Assembly (NCBI GenBank): GCA_012184525.1
Contig: WOFQ01000025.1
Coordinates: forward strand, 186,001 to 250,000
Direction: 5' to 3'
DNA length: 64,000 nt
DNA from: Xenoacremonium recifei
Taxonomy: Eukaryota > Ascomycota > Sordariomycetes > Hypocreales > Nectriaceae
Part shown: in pieces, positions 1 to 9,494 of the stretch
How the letters are laid out: every line of letters starts with the position of its first letter
How positions within the stretch are numbered: the first letter of the stretch is position 1
Translations under genes and position numbers: made by a program
Notes under the pieces: generated by a model
Databases searched by the model: none
What the model saw: the letters and a program-made list of their open reading frames with translations, nothing else
What the model was told of the DNA's origin: nothing

Positions 1-739
1 TCGTGACAATGTATCCTCTTCTGTTATATCTATTCGAGACAAAGCTAAGCGAAGACTCGAATTCTGATAAGCCTTTTCGAGCCTTTTCTAGAACGACGGA
101 AGCCCTACTTAACACATGTTCTGAGTCTTCCAATAGCATGATACGAATTCTCTGTCTACTTCTTCAGCATGACCTTCTAGGTAGGCAGTCATGCATAGGC
201 CCAGTCCTCCCATATCTCGTAATTCTAACCTGCTTCAAGAAACATCGCTGCCGTTCGACATCGAACGAGCTTTTGCCGCTTCCTTTGTATCAATGATGCT
301 AACATTTATTACGGGTGACGGCATTGGTCAATGGCCTCTGGGAAGCGACTCGATGGTCATTTTTGACGAGTTCCTGAACCGGGGCTCCGTCACGGCGCGT
401 TTTAGAAAATCTGATCTTGAAGCTTTGAGATCTATGATGCAAATGTGGAATCGCAAGGATAATGACATGGCCGATCGCCTGGATCAGGAGGCTTGTTTGA
501 ATAATGAAGAGACTATGGGCCAGATAGGTTTACCCAGGACTTACCTCGAGTCTTCACATCTAGGGCTCGGGGACGATGACGGTTTGGCTCTGGCACAGAT
601 GGAAAACGTAGCCCAGATGCTTAATTCACAAGATGAATTGGGAGCTTCTGCAGAGCAGCCATGGGTCGCATCGTGGCTATGGGAAGAAGGAGAAGGGTTA
701 GACCATCGCCTACAGGAGAGCGGCCCAATCCAGCCATAA
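1..739 (+). CDS. C-terminal part of a fungal Zn2Cys6-type transcription factor (5' end outside window)
   Basis: This is the 3' end of a gene that enters from the left edge. Frame 3 is open from the window start and ends at LLLQHDLLG. A 59-nt intron (181-239, GTAGGC...TTCAAG, phase 1) then joins it to frame 2, which continues ETSLPFDIERAF and stops at 737-739. The segment with SSNSMIRIL, then LPFD-E-AF-ASF, matches the end of the middle homology region (fungal_trans) of Zn2Cys6 regulators, where such a helix precedes the variable acidic tail. The tail here is rich in D/E/Q/M and ends in WLWEEGEGLDHRL, a possible activation region. The DNA-binding domain is not in the window, so the target pathway cannot be inferred. 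The intron phase and the family-like continuity across it support the model; class assignment is fairly sure, specific identity unknown. Confidence 0.7.
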
Positions 740-1155
740 TTTTCATCCCCCCTAGCTTCTAGAATAAACACTCGCTATCCGCTCATCGCACTAAACGTAC
801 GGCCCGTGGACCTGCAGAATCTCAAAGTACACATAGACCCTGCGATAGAACAAAGGGAGAACGAACGCATCAACATTGATCTTGCATCAGCTAATCAGCT
901 AAGAGTAGTAACCACAGAATAAAAGCGCTCACAGCGTCCAAAATAGAAATACTTAGCTAACAGCGGCTAACCAAGACTCAGATAGTCGAAACTGAAAGCT
1001 TGTTAGAGCAGTTCTCCATACCGTCTAGGAATGATTGGTATTTATATGGAATTATGGTGGTGGACAACAACAACATCGGCGAGGGGCAGAAAATACTACC
1101 ACAGACTACCTTGAAGGAGGTATCTGCCGAAGGCTCTCTCCAATAGAACCAGTCG
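740..1155. other. Intergenic, no gene seen
   Basis: The stretch after the regulator stop has stop codons in all frames and no tRNA-like B box. The part from about 1035 is open on the plus strand but reads as low-quality sequence leading into the RNase H relic, so it probably belongs to the same decayed element. Confidence 0.4.
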
Positions 1156-1340
1156 ATAGACTTCGATACCCTGATTGTCTACTCAGATGGCTTATTGAGC
1201 ACGGAAGGAGCAGCCATTTATGGCTATATTATCCATGAAAGCGTCGCGGACCGGCCGAAGTCTTCGATGCCGGGGCGAAAGGAGCACTAGAAGGTCTGAA
1301 GGTTGCACTGCACGTGCCCCTGGACGAAAAATATTCCTAA
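1156..1340 (+). mobile_element. Relic of a Tad-like LINE: RNase H domain, frameshifted
   Basis: Frame 1 from 1156 reads IDFDTLIVYSDG followed by an AAIYGYIIHES strand; this is the first RNase H strand pair with the catalytic Asp in YSDG. About 90 bases on, the reading frame must shift (near 1245-1250) to continue AEVFDAGAKGALEGLKVAL, the segment with the conserved Glu/Asp that in Tad1/I-clade non-LTR retrotransposons reads AEVFDAE-GAL-GL. The first frame ends in TAG at 1290; the second ends in TAA at 1338-1340. No reverse transcriptase or endonuclease motifs are seen nearby, so only a short piece of the ORF2 C-terminus survives. The order and spacing of the two motifs make the identification convincing although the copy is dead. 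Confidence 0.6.
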
Positions 1341-1711
1341 GCTAACCTAAACTAACTTGAGCAAGTATGAGGTTACGCACGAGGTCTGCAGAGTCTAGTT
1401 TTTTCCTTTGCAAGATCGTTTCTGCGACTAATGATTCAGCTATGAGGCATGGACCAGTAAACGTGCGACTCATTTAAAAGGAGAGATCGGTTTGGCGGTA
1501 GGGGCAGAGAAGGCCCGATTTGCTCGAGGGGGTCTTACTTTAGCTGTAAAATATCTTGATTTCCAGATTTCTTCCTTTCTCGTCTCCGGGTACCAGTGTC
1601 ATGTCATCCCAGAGAAGTTACACAACCACACCTCAGTACTGAGTGAGTACTGATGTTTGGGATGGAGCAATGCTCTCAAGTCGAAGCCCACCCATGTAGA
1701 CATATCTTACA
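1341..1711. other. Intergenic, no gene seen
   Basis: There is no supported gene. The stretch ends in TCTTACAG at 1705-1712, which would serve as a 3' splice site for the acidic open frame that follows, so upstream exons of that fragment could lie here, but I cannot define any. Confidence 0.35.
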
Positions 1712-1712
1712 G

Positions 1713-2182
1713 GGACCAAAAGTATCTATACAGACCCTTATGTAATCTTTCCAGTAGGGCATAATCCAGAGGAGGATGACCAGGCCAGTACTTCCCATCC
1801 AAGGAAGCATCGGCTCCCCCAGAGCCCATCAGCTCCGACATTTCGCAAATCGTCTCCAAGACGGAGATCAGGGCGCATCTCAGCCCAGCCTAGACGCTCC
1901 TATATCCCCGCAGAAGCCAGCGATGATGAAATTAAGGATGGTATCTGGCATGAAGAAAGTAAGGGCAGTGAAGGCTATACGGCCCCGAGCTCAGATGAGG
2001 ATGAAGAGGATGATGAAGATGAGGAGGAAGAAGAGAACGACGACGATGACGGCGAAGCTGAAAGCGAGAGCGGATCCGAGTCTGAGGGCAGAACCGACCA
2101 AGACGACAATATCATCGCCGAAGGAGCCGACGAGGACGGGTCTGTCAATGGGGACCCCAGCCATGGCGGAAAGGTTATTTAA
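1713..2182 (+). pseudogene. Acidic-tail coding fragment without start codon (last-exon-like)
   Basis: Frame 2 is open from 1700 to the TAA at 2180-2182 (about 160 codons) and contains no ATG. It is preceded by a good acceptor (TTACAG, ending 1712), as if it were the last exon of a gene. The translation runs from GTKSIYTDPYVIF through a basic S/P/R-rich part (RRRSGRISAQPRRS), then DEIKDGIWHEESKG, then a long Asp/Glu block and an S/E/G-rich end. Such basic-then-acidic order is common in nuclear or chromatin proteins. I do not recognise the family. The longer ATG-initiated plus-strand ORF here (1776-2309) is in another frame and is Lys/Met/Thr-rich, which is the expected shadow of a GAT/GAG-rich exon. 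It may be a relic, since it sits between other decayed pieces. Confidence 0.3.
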
Positions 2183-3202
2183 ACCCCGATTTACAAGCCA
2201 ACAGGTTGGATCCCAAATATGTTATGAATCATCTCCTCGAGAGGCATCCCAAACATGTCATAAATCATCACATCAATATTACTCAATCTTCAACAAGACA
2301 AACACTTAATAGAATATCAGGTCACTAGAGAACAGACATCAAAGCCTCATCCTTACATTATCCATATCATGAGTATTCGCTTACCGATTTACTTCCCTGG
2401 CAATGTGTTGAGTGGCTTCATAGATTTAAGGGACATTGCTTCAACTCCTGATATTCTCAGCCTACGCTAAACGGTTCATGGCTCTCCAGTTCCTCAGGCC
2501 GTGCCCGGGAGCAATGTATGGTCGAAAAGAAAAGGAGTGCTTTAATAGTCACTAAAGGAATATTAGAGAGCCGTCGAATTTCCTCGTTCACCAACATGTC
2601 TAATCACCCCAGTAGAGCCTGAAAGTTGGTTCTCATCCCACAAATACTCGTCAACATAATTCGTAGATATTCGGACTATACGACAAACATGGAAGTCTGG
2701 AAAGGGGTTTAGAAACTATTGATCCCTAAGTTTTGCTCGGTCCTTTTTACCGTCTAGCCGCAAGAGCGTGGAAAGAAACTCAAAGTCGCCCATAAACTGG
2801 ACAAACGGTCTGAAATACACCCTCAGTGCCGAATATTTCAATCATCTTGAAATACTGAAGTGGGTTGTCAAATGGGAGAAGTCCGTACTTCGCCACATGA
2901 AAAATTGGCGTCTAACCCGGATGAAGAAACATTCGCGGAATCTACCCCGAAACAATCTAGCGTCAAGAAGTGGCTCAGACCCGTGCCACGTCCTACAGCA
3001 TTTCTCTCAGCTGAGGCTGATTAACTCAAAAGGCCCACCAGGATCAAATGAAAACTTGATCTTTTCTCTCTCTACCCTCGACATTTCCACTAATGAACGC
3101 GATCTGGTTAAACTCTTTCTAGAGACACTCAGGAAGAACGAAAGGGGTGCATCGTTGACTTGATAATTCAGAGGGATTCCCGGCAAGGCCGACGTAAATA
3201 CT
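2183..3202. other. Degraded stretch with ORF remnants
   Basis: No intact gene is seen. Frame 1 from 2758 to 3028 reads as plausible protein (QERGKKLKVAHKLDKRSE, then after one TGA, SVKKWLRPVPRP) and ends in TAA. An overlapping 131-codon frame begins with GTG rather than ATG at 2768. The mixture of a protein-like frame with an internal stop suggests a decayed gene, but the family is not recognisable. The last ~40 bases are the leader of the Zn2Cys6 regulator at 3203. Confidence 0.3.
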
Positions 3203-4916
3203 ATGGTGGGGGTCCCGCGATCTCAAGGATGCCAAACCTGTAGGAAGAGGAGAGTCAAGGTAAAACGTGGCCTACATGTCTTATACCGCGTCAAGTTCAA
3301 GTCATCATGCTGATTAAGCCCTTTGTAGTGCGATGAACAGAAGCCGGCATGTGGAAACTGCATACGATCAAGTCGTATCTGTGCAGGCTACCACAAGAAC
3401 CAAGCATTTATCCTGTCTGGATACGTAGAGACTTCTGATCAAAAGTCTGGCCCACTGCAACTTGCACAAGAAGCAGGCTCTGCTCCCGTGCTGCTCTCGC
3501 GCTGGAGGATCGAGGCCCAACCAGTGAAGGCTTCAAAGAGAGCCTCAAGAGAGCGTTCTTTCAAGCACTGGGCCGGCCCCGAATCACCCTCTCATATTTC
3601 GCCTCGCAATGCATTCCGAGATCTATTTCTCGAGCAACTCATCCACGACAAATGCCCGCCCGACAACGTCAATCGCCTTCACTCGAGCAAACACCGCAAC
3701 TGGATAATCCAACTCCCGCACATGAAAACCATCACGCCAGCCCTCGAACATTCTATCTTGGCAGTGAGCATGGCAAGAATCGGCAAGCAAGATGGCAACC
3801 TCGTGTTGGTACGCGAGAGCCTTTCTCTCTATACGATTGCATTGAGCGAGCTGCAACGTGCCATCAACAATCCGCTACAGCGCTACGATGAGCAGAATAT
3901 TGCTGCATGTATGGCACTGACTATGTACGAATTCGCTGAATGCCCCGGCAAAGCAACCGATGGGTACATGAACCATTACAATGGAGCTATGAGATTGCTT
4001 CAGCTACGAGGCGCGGAGTCTCACGATTCTGGGATGGCGCACAATGTCTTGCAAGTGTTGAGGATGCATTCAGTAAGCAAAACTCGACGATTCCGTCTTG
4101 TAGCAACCCTCTTGTGTCAGAGGGCTAATTATGTATACGAAGGTCTTCCAGGGCTTGAGAAATCGCCAAATCACCTTCCTAGCGCAACCGTCATGGCTCG
4201 AGAAGCCCTGGCGGTCTATGCCTAAAGACCCTCACGACCTCTTACTTGATATCCTCCTCCAAATACCAAATGTCTATGCAAAGACTGACATGTTGGCAAC
4301 AGCATCGGGTCATCAGCAAATACTCGACTTTGGGTTGGAAGTTATCCACGAGGGTTGCCTCCTCGACGCAAAGCTTGATGGCTGGATAGCAGACTACCAA
4401 TCTAGTACCTCTAGCTCTTTGTACCGGCCAGAGTTATCACGTCTAGAGAGCTCAGTGGATTCTGAAGAGCTGGGAAAACTATTCCCGGTTTCCTTTCAGT
4501 TCCCATCCTTCATCGTGGCAGAGACAATGATTCTCTACTGGACAGCGCGAGTCCTCTTACATGCCCATCTCGGCAGAATGTCCCGAAGATTATGCCATAT
4601 CGCGATTGAGATGGAGGAACAGAAGGAAGAGCCGAGTCTAGGCTCACTTCAACCAAGACTGAAGAAGATGATGCAATCATTGAAGGGCATAGATGAATGG
4701 CCACAGACATCAGCCCGGTACATTTGTCAGTCTGTGGAATATCTTGTGCAGGAGAAATATCGCGGATACGGCCCTGGAACGGCTCTGCCACCGTTAATGG
4801 TTGTTCAAGCCTGCTTGAGTTGCATGTCTGAGGACTGGAGTCGTGAGGTGGCTTGGATACGAGAAATGATCACCAAAATCCATGGTTTGGGCAATAACTT
4901 AGCGGGCTTTGTTTAG
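3203..4916 (+). CDS. Zn2Cys6 (GAL4-like) transcription factor
   Basis: This is a likely nuclear regulator binding DNA through a binuclear zinc cluster. Exons are 3203-3259, 3329-4072 and 4143-4916, giving 524 aa. Exon 1 encodes MVGVPRSQGCQTCRKRRVK and the first intron splits the cluster; exon 2 resumes CDEQKPACGNCIRSSRIC, completing CX2CX6CX5CX2CX6C. The rest matches the fungal-specific C-terminal region of DUF3468/fungal_trans_2-type regulators (EHSILAVSMARIG, MARLQLRGA-like helix, then FLAQPSWLEKPW). The second intron is the less obvious one: GTAAGC at 4073 joined to an acceptor at 4141-4142 restores the frame and has a CTAAT branch site; a nearer acceptor (ending 4120) would give an early stop at 4225. 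The start is chosen because it lies 27 nt before the first cluster Cys codon. Target genes cannot be inferred from the neighbours. Confidence 0.85.
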
Positions 4917-7490
4917 GTAGCCAGCCTGTGAGAGGAATTCTCAATAAACTACAGATGTTGATACACGTTGGCATGGATTCTCTTGACTTTACATGTATTA
5001 CTTTTGCACCTCTCGTCTTCCAATACCGCATCGGGAGTAAGAGGGTAGTCTCTCTCCTGAACATGTTTCCGTGAGAACAGATTTTTCGTCAAAGTTCAAG
5101 TTTCCAGTGCAACTATCAACCTACATCGATGACCCCATTGAATGATCATCCTGGCCTCGACCCTCTCGAAACCAAACTATCGCCATAGCCCAACACCTAG
5201 TGGAGAGGCTATCTATCATGTGAGACGAGACACCATCGGGAAGCCAACTTAAGCTGCTCATCGAACCTGGTACTTAGTCCGTCCTCAAAATGTCACCAGT
5301 CTCACACAACCAGCGGCATCTATTCCTTGGTCTAGTTCCGCTATCTGGACTGCTCAGGTGAACACTCGGTGGAGGCCCTTCCCGCCGTTTGTCTCGAGCC
5401 AGCTCCGTGTCGAAGATCCCCACTCAAATGGTGTAGATTTTCCTTGATTGCTGAACATAGAGAATGACTCAGGCGAGGGAACCTTTTCACTTAGATCTGA
5501 CCAGTGACGTGAGGATTTACTACTCTAAGCGCCCTTGACGAATAGCTCGAATTCCCGGTTCTCACCCCACACCACCGTTGGAGAGAGGGTCCGAATACAA
5601 GTGCCGCAACTGCAGTTCGAGTCTATCGAAAGACTCAGCATACCAGACAGCCAACCTATGTAACCCCCTAATCAAGCTCCCCATCTCAAACACACTACCA
5701 CGTCTAGCCCTCCCTAAGGCTCTCAAGCTCACGACTAGACCAACGGTCCGCAACCCGTGAAACGCGTCTGGCATTTGCCTCCAGCATGTCTCGTCTCCCG
5801 CCGTAGCCGTCACAAGACAATCTCTCTTTTCTTGACCGCCGAGTTGCACCCGAGTCACCCGCTGAGGTTGTGTCAGTCGTCCCCCCCTAAGTCCCGGGCC
5901 TAGTCGTATTTCAGGGTCCTTGGTCATCGCAGCCTGATATCATACCCCAGTCTGCCATGATGTGACTTCGCTCACACGGAGAAATGGACACAAGGCTGCG
6001 CCTGTATGCCTCGTCCTCCACCAAGTTGCCCACCCTCTCGTATCACCTTGTCGAGGTCAGGCACGCAGTCCGGACAGCCCGTTCCACTAAGACAAGGGAG
6101 CACATCCCGTGTCATCTCGCGAGCCACCATCAGCGGCCGAAGCCTCGCTCTGGAATGCTGCTCACGCTACCGCATTCCCACCAAGAGTCACGTCCTAGAC
6201 AGCCGTCGCGATATCATCAATGTCTCAGAATTACTATTACGCGGTAGGTTTGCCTCCTACCCCCTAAGCCTCCGTTCCTGTCCCGGAGCCATATGTCCTG
6301 CCTGTATGATGTACCTGTGCCGTTCCCCCAAATCCCCAAACCGTCCCGTGAAAAAGGGTTCGTAATGATACACAGAAGAAGGGTATAAATGCCTATTGAA
6401 GATCCTCCAAGAGCATGCATGCAAACAAGAAAAAACAAATGAAGCCCGTAGCTAGTATGACAAAGGGAATCGCATCATCCGTACGTATCCCATATCTCCA
6501 TCGTGTATCCCATTTCGTGTCCTGTAGCCCATACCATACCATACCATCGCCCGTCCAATGACGTCTATAATGTCCACATCCAAACCGTCTATCGTTGTGT
6601 TGCATCCTCCTAGGAAAGGAAAGCCACCAATGTCGCAAGAGGAAGAAAAAAAGCAAGGAGACAAGAGACCCTTAGGAAACGACTCAAAGAAAACTCCGGT
6701 TGACCCGACTGAAGCGGCGGCGTGACCCCAACGTCCACCACCCTCTCGGATCGATTGCAGCGTCACGTCCACCCTCCAAGGCCAATGCAAACGACTGCGA
6801 CGACATCATCATCAGGTTGGCCGCAATTCGTAGCGCCCAAGCCCACCCACACCTTCTGATCCTTAGCGCCAGATCTACCCGCCAAGAGACGGCTTGATAG
6901 ACGCCTCTCTGCAGGCCGCCATTTGCAGGCTCTCGCGGATGATCGCCGGCCGGGTTGGAAAAGTCCCGGCCCCAAGGTGAAGCGCCTGCGAGGGGATCGG
7001 GGGCTCTGATAGGGCCCCATGACCACTGCAGGCCGGGCTAGCATGCCAGGCCAGGGAGGAGGCGAGCGAGCCATGGATGGCGATCCACAGCAGATGCTCC
7101 TCCGCGACGTCGTCGAGCGAAACCTCGAGAAACTGGCATCGTTGCCTCAACCAAGGCGCGTCACCCACACACACTGCGAGGTCCAGACCCCCCGTGCTGC
7201 ACTCGCAGCTCGTAACATAAACACCGCCACCGCCGTTAGCCCAATCAGAGCGCCCGTCGCGAGCGTGCCGTGGCTCATGCCGCAAGGTTGTGAGACCATA
7301 TACGGGCCCATGGGTGGTGCCAGGCCGAGAAGATGGTGTCCTGGGCTGGCCGCCCATTGGCCGCCGACCTACACCACGCGACCCTCCCCGGACTGTTCAC
7401 GAGGCTACCCAATGCCATCCCGCCTGGCGACGTGAGTCAACGCTGAGTGGTCGCTCACCGGCGGCAGACGGCGATAAGGCATCAGCCTGC
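4917..7490. other. Intergenic; includes the medA 3' flank
   Basis: No conserved gene is recognisable. Many overlapping ORFs of 60-160 codons on both strands between 5.5 and 7.4 kb come from stop-poor GC-rich sequence; none shows a domain, signal peptide or consistent splice structure. The part nearest 7490 is expected to hold the medA 3' UTR (minus strand). A small CCATA tandem (around 6530-6547) is present. Confidence 0.5.
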
Positions 7491-9494
7491 TCATGCACGC
7501 GGCCCGCTGTCGCTATATGCGGCCGAGCTGTAGACGGGGTGGCTGGCCTGGGCCTGCACCTGCGACGGCAGGCTAGGGTAGGACGTCTCCGGATAGGACG
7601 TGGGCGTCGAGTCCCACCGCGGGGGCGTAGCCGTTGAGTGAGGGTGGGCGAGGGGCGTGCTGTAGGGTCCCGTGGTCACTGGGCGAGAGTCGTAGCTACT
7701 GACGGAGGGCAGCGGCGTGGTGTTGATGCGCAGCGGCGGCTGGGGCAGTTGCTGCTGCTGGGGGCTCGGGTTGCGGATGCTAGGGCTCAGGGTGCGTGAG
7801 GGTGCTGTCGAATAGGCTGGCCCCGAGGCGGCATATGGCGTCCAGGTAGGCTGTGACCCCGACAGCGAGCGCGGAGAGGGCATGGGGTCGTGCTGCGGGT
7901 GCACAGGGTACGGGCTATGCGCGTCATGCTGGCTGGGGGCGATGCTCGGCCCGGGCGGCGTAGGCAGGGGCGCATATGCCATGTTCACGGGCGCCATGAT
8001 GTTCGCGGGGGGCAGCGTGCTGCTCGGGCTGGCGCTGTACTTGCCGATGATCTTCTTGAGCGCCGGCTCCAGGACCTTCCAGGGGAACACCTTGACGTCC
8101 TTCTCGATGTTGCGCGGCTTCGGGTTGGGGAAGGCCATGATGATCTTGAAGAACTCTTCGCTCTCCGCCTTGGCCTTGGACACCGTCTGCGGGTGGAATC
8201 CCTCGAGGTTGCGGCGGATGCGGTTCTTCTCCTCCACGCTGAAGCGGTTTGGCGAGGCCACAAGCTGCTCCAGCAGGTGGATCGTGTCCACTGAAGTTAC
8301 ATAGCAGTCGCCCTTCTCCTGCCACCAGATACATGAGATGCAGATGCTGTTGGGCGGCCGCTCGTTGACGGGGCAGGCCCGGAATGTCGTTGTAAGGGTC
8401 GAGCCCGTCTGGGACTTGCGGAAGACCACAATTCGGCGGCGGTTCTCCCACTCCTCCTGCGTCCACTTCTCGGCCATCGAGTCGAGTTTCCCAACAATCT
8501 TGAGTACCGCCTTGCTCGAGTATAGCGAGATAGGGTGGTACGATCCACTGCCGCCGTTGGCGTTGGCGATGGTGCTGGTCCGGATAAGTTGGGGGGCGCC
8601 GTTAGAAGGAGCAGAAGATCCCGGCAGTGGCGTCAAACTTGGTCGGCCAGAAAGCGTCGGATCTAAACCCAGTGGTCCCCGCCCGGTGCTCCCCAAGGTC
8701 GTAGGATAGGCGCTCCAGCCCGGCCCCGAACGGCGGTGGTACTGGGGCTCCGTGAAGCTCGACGTTCTGTAAGTGCTAATCATCTCGTTATTGCCAGCAG
8801 GAAACGTGCTGGGATACGCGCCCTGCTGTGCTGGGTAGTCGTAGTTATTTGTAGGCGCCTCAGTCTGCAATCGAGGCTCGCCAGTCTTGGGCGAAGTACT
8901 CGGCTGATCAAGCCCAGGGCCAGGTGCCGGGTTGTCATGCTTGGGCATCTTAGTGGCCCCCGTGATCTCGTCCCCGGACCCGTCGATGTATTGAAAGGTG
9001 CCAACTGCCGTCCGCGAGATCTCTTCACCAGATGGTCCCTCTACCAGAAATGACACTGGCACAGCACTGCTGGCCGCGCCGGTGACGATGAACTGAGGGG
9101 CTTCGGCACTGCATGTGTGCGTGTATCCAGAGCTGTCCTGGACGTCTCTTGAGATGTCTTGTGCGGGGCACTTCTGGTTGCCAAAGAGCAGGAAGAAGAA
9201 GGGTATCGGTGATGATAGTGAAAACAAGTCGTACTGCGACGAGAGTTTGACATAGACCTTGGTTCCCTGCCCACCAGTGGTAGGCTGGCAGGATAGCACC
9301 GTCGGCCCTGTGGGCATGTACGGAGCGACGCCATTATTTGAGGCAAAGGACTGTTGGTTGAGCTGTGCAAACTTCTCTGTCTGTGGTTGTGTCGGGAACG
9401 ACTGGGTGGGATACTGCTCGTAGCCGGCATCTTGATACCGTGTTTGCTCGTAGCCTGCTGCTCGAGTATCAGCTTCTTGATCGTCATCCCAAGA
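7491..9494 (-). CDS. medA: Medusa (MedA) developmental regulator; N-terminal exon not resolved
   Basis: This is the homologue of Aspergillus MedA and the related Acr1/Ren1 proteins, nuclear regulators of conidiophore development. The minus frame is open for 667 codons from 9494 to the TGA at 7491-7493; the first in-frame ATG is at 9317, but the 59 codons before it look coding (SWDDDQ, then AGYEQ twice, FPTQPQTEKF). The N-terminal part holds the conserved VYVKLSSQYDLFS segment and FLVEGPSGEEI; the C-terminal third holds the hallmark conserved block: KWTQEEWENRRRIVVFRK, NSICISCIWWQEKG, LLEQLVASPNRF, EEFFKIIMAFPNPKPRNIEKD, KKIIGKYSASPSSTLP. The end is Pro/Ser/Gln-rich and disordered. A candidate start lies at 9549 (MATYSKAQLPSMH), but it is one base out of phase with the rest (see findings). 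Identity is strong; the 5' structure is open. Confidence 0.9.
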   Translation of the reverse strand, partial: SWDDDQEADTRAAGYEQTRYQDAGYEQYPTQSFPTQPQTEKFAQLNQQSFASNNGVAPYMPTGPTVLSCQPTTGGQGTKVYVKLSSQYDLFSLSSPIPFFFLLFGNQKCPAQDISRDVQDSSGYTHTCSAEAPQFIVTGAASSAVPVSFLVEGPSGEEISRTAVGTFQYIDGSGDEITGATKMPKHDNPAPGPGLDQPSTSPKTGEPRLQTEAPTNNYDYPAQQGAYPSTFPAGNNEMISTYRTSSFTEPQYHRRSGPGWSAYPTTLGSTGRGPLGLDPTLSGRPSLTPLPGSSAPSNGAPQLIRTSTIANANGGSGSYHPISLYSSKAVLKIVGKLDSMAEKWTQEEWENRRRIVVFRKSQTGSTLTTTFRACPVNERPPNSICISCIWWQEKGDCYVTSVDTIHLLEQLVASPNRFSVEEKNRIRRNLEGFHPQTVSKAKAESEEFFKIIMAFPNPKPRNIEKDVKVFPWKVLEPALKKIIGKYSASPSSTLPPANIMAPVNMAYAPLPTPPGPSIAPSQHDAHSPYPVHPQHDPMPSPRSLSGSQPTWTPYAASGPAYSTAPSRTLSPSIRNPSPQQQQLPQPPLRINTTPLPSVSSYDSRPVTTGPYSTPLAHPHSTATPPRWDSTPTSYPETSYPSLPSQVQAQASHPVYSSAAYSDSGPRA

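Noticed and set aside
1776..2309. 177-codon plus ORF rich in Met, Lys, Arg, Thr
   Set aside because: It is the shifted-frame reading of the GAT/GAG-rich acidic exon; the start-less frame 2 reads better.
5562..7357. Many ORFs (for example 6006-6365 plus, 6875-7357 minus) in the medA 3' flank
   Set aside because: None has a domain, signal peptide or sensible splice partner; equal-quality ORFs occur on the opposite strand.
7882..8709. Plus-strand ORFs of 120-140 codons across 7.9-8.7 kb, and minus ORFs in other frames (7924-8466, 7985-8263)
   Set aside because: They lie opposite or out of frame within the conserved MedA block and are shadows caused by its GC-rich codon use.
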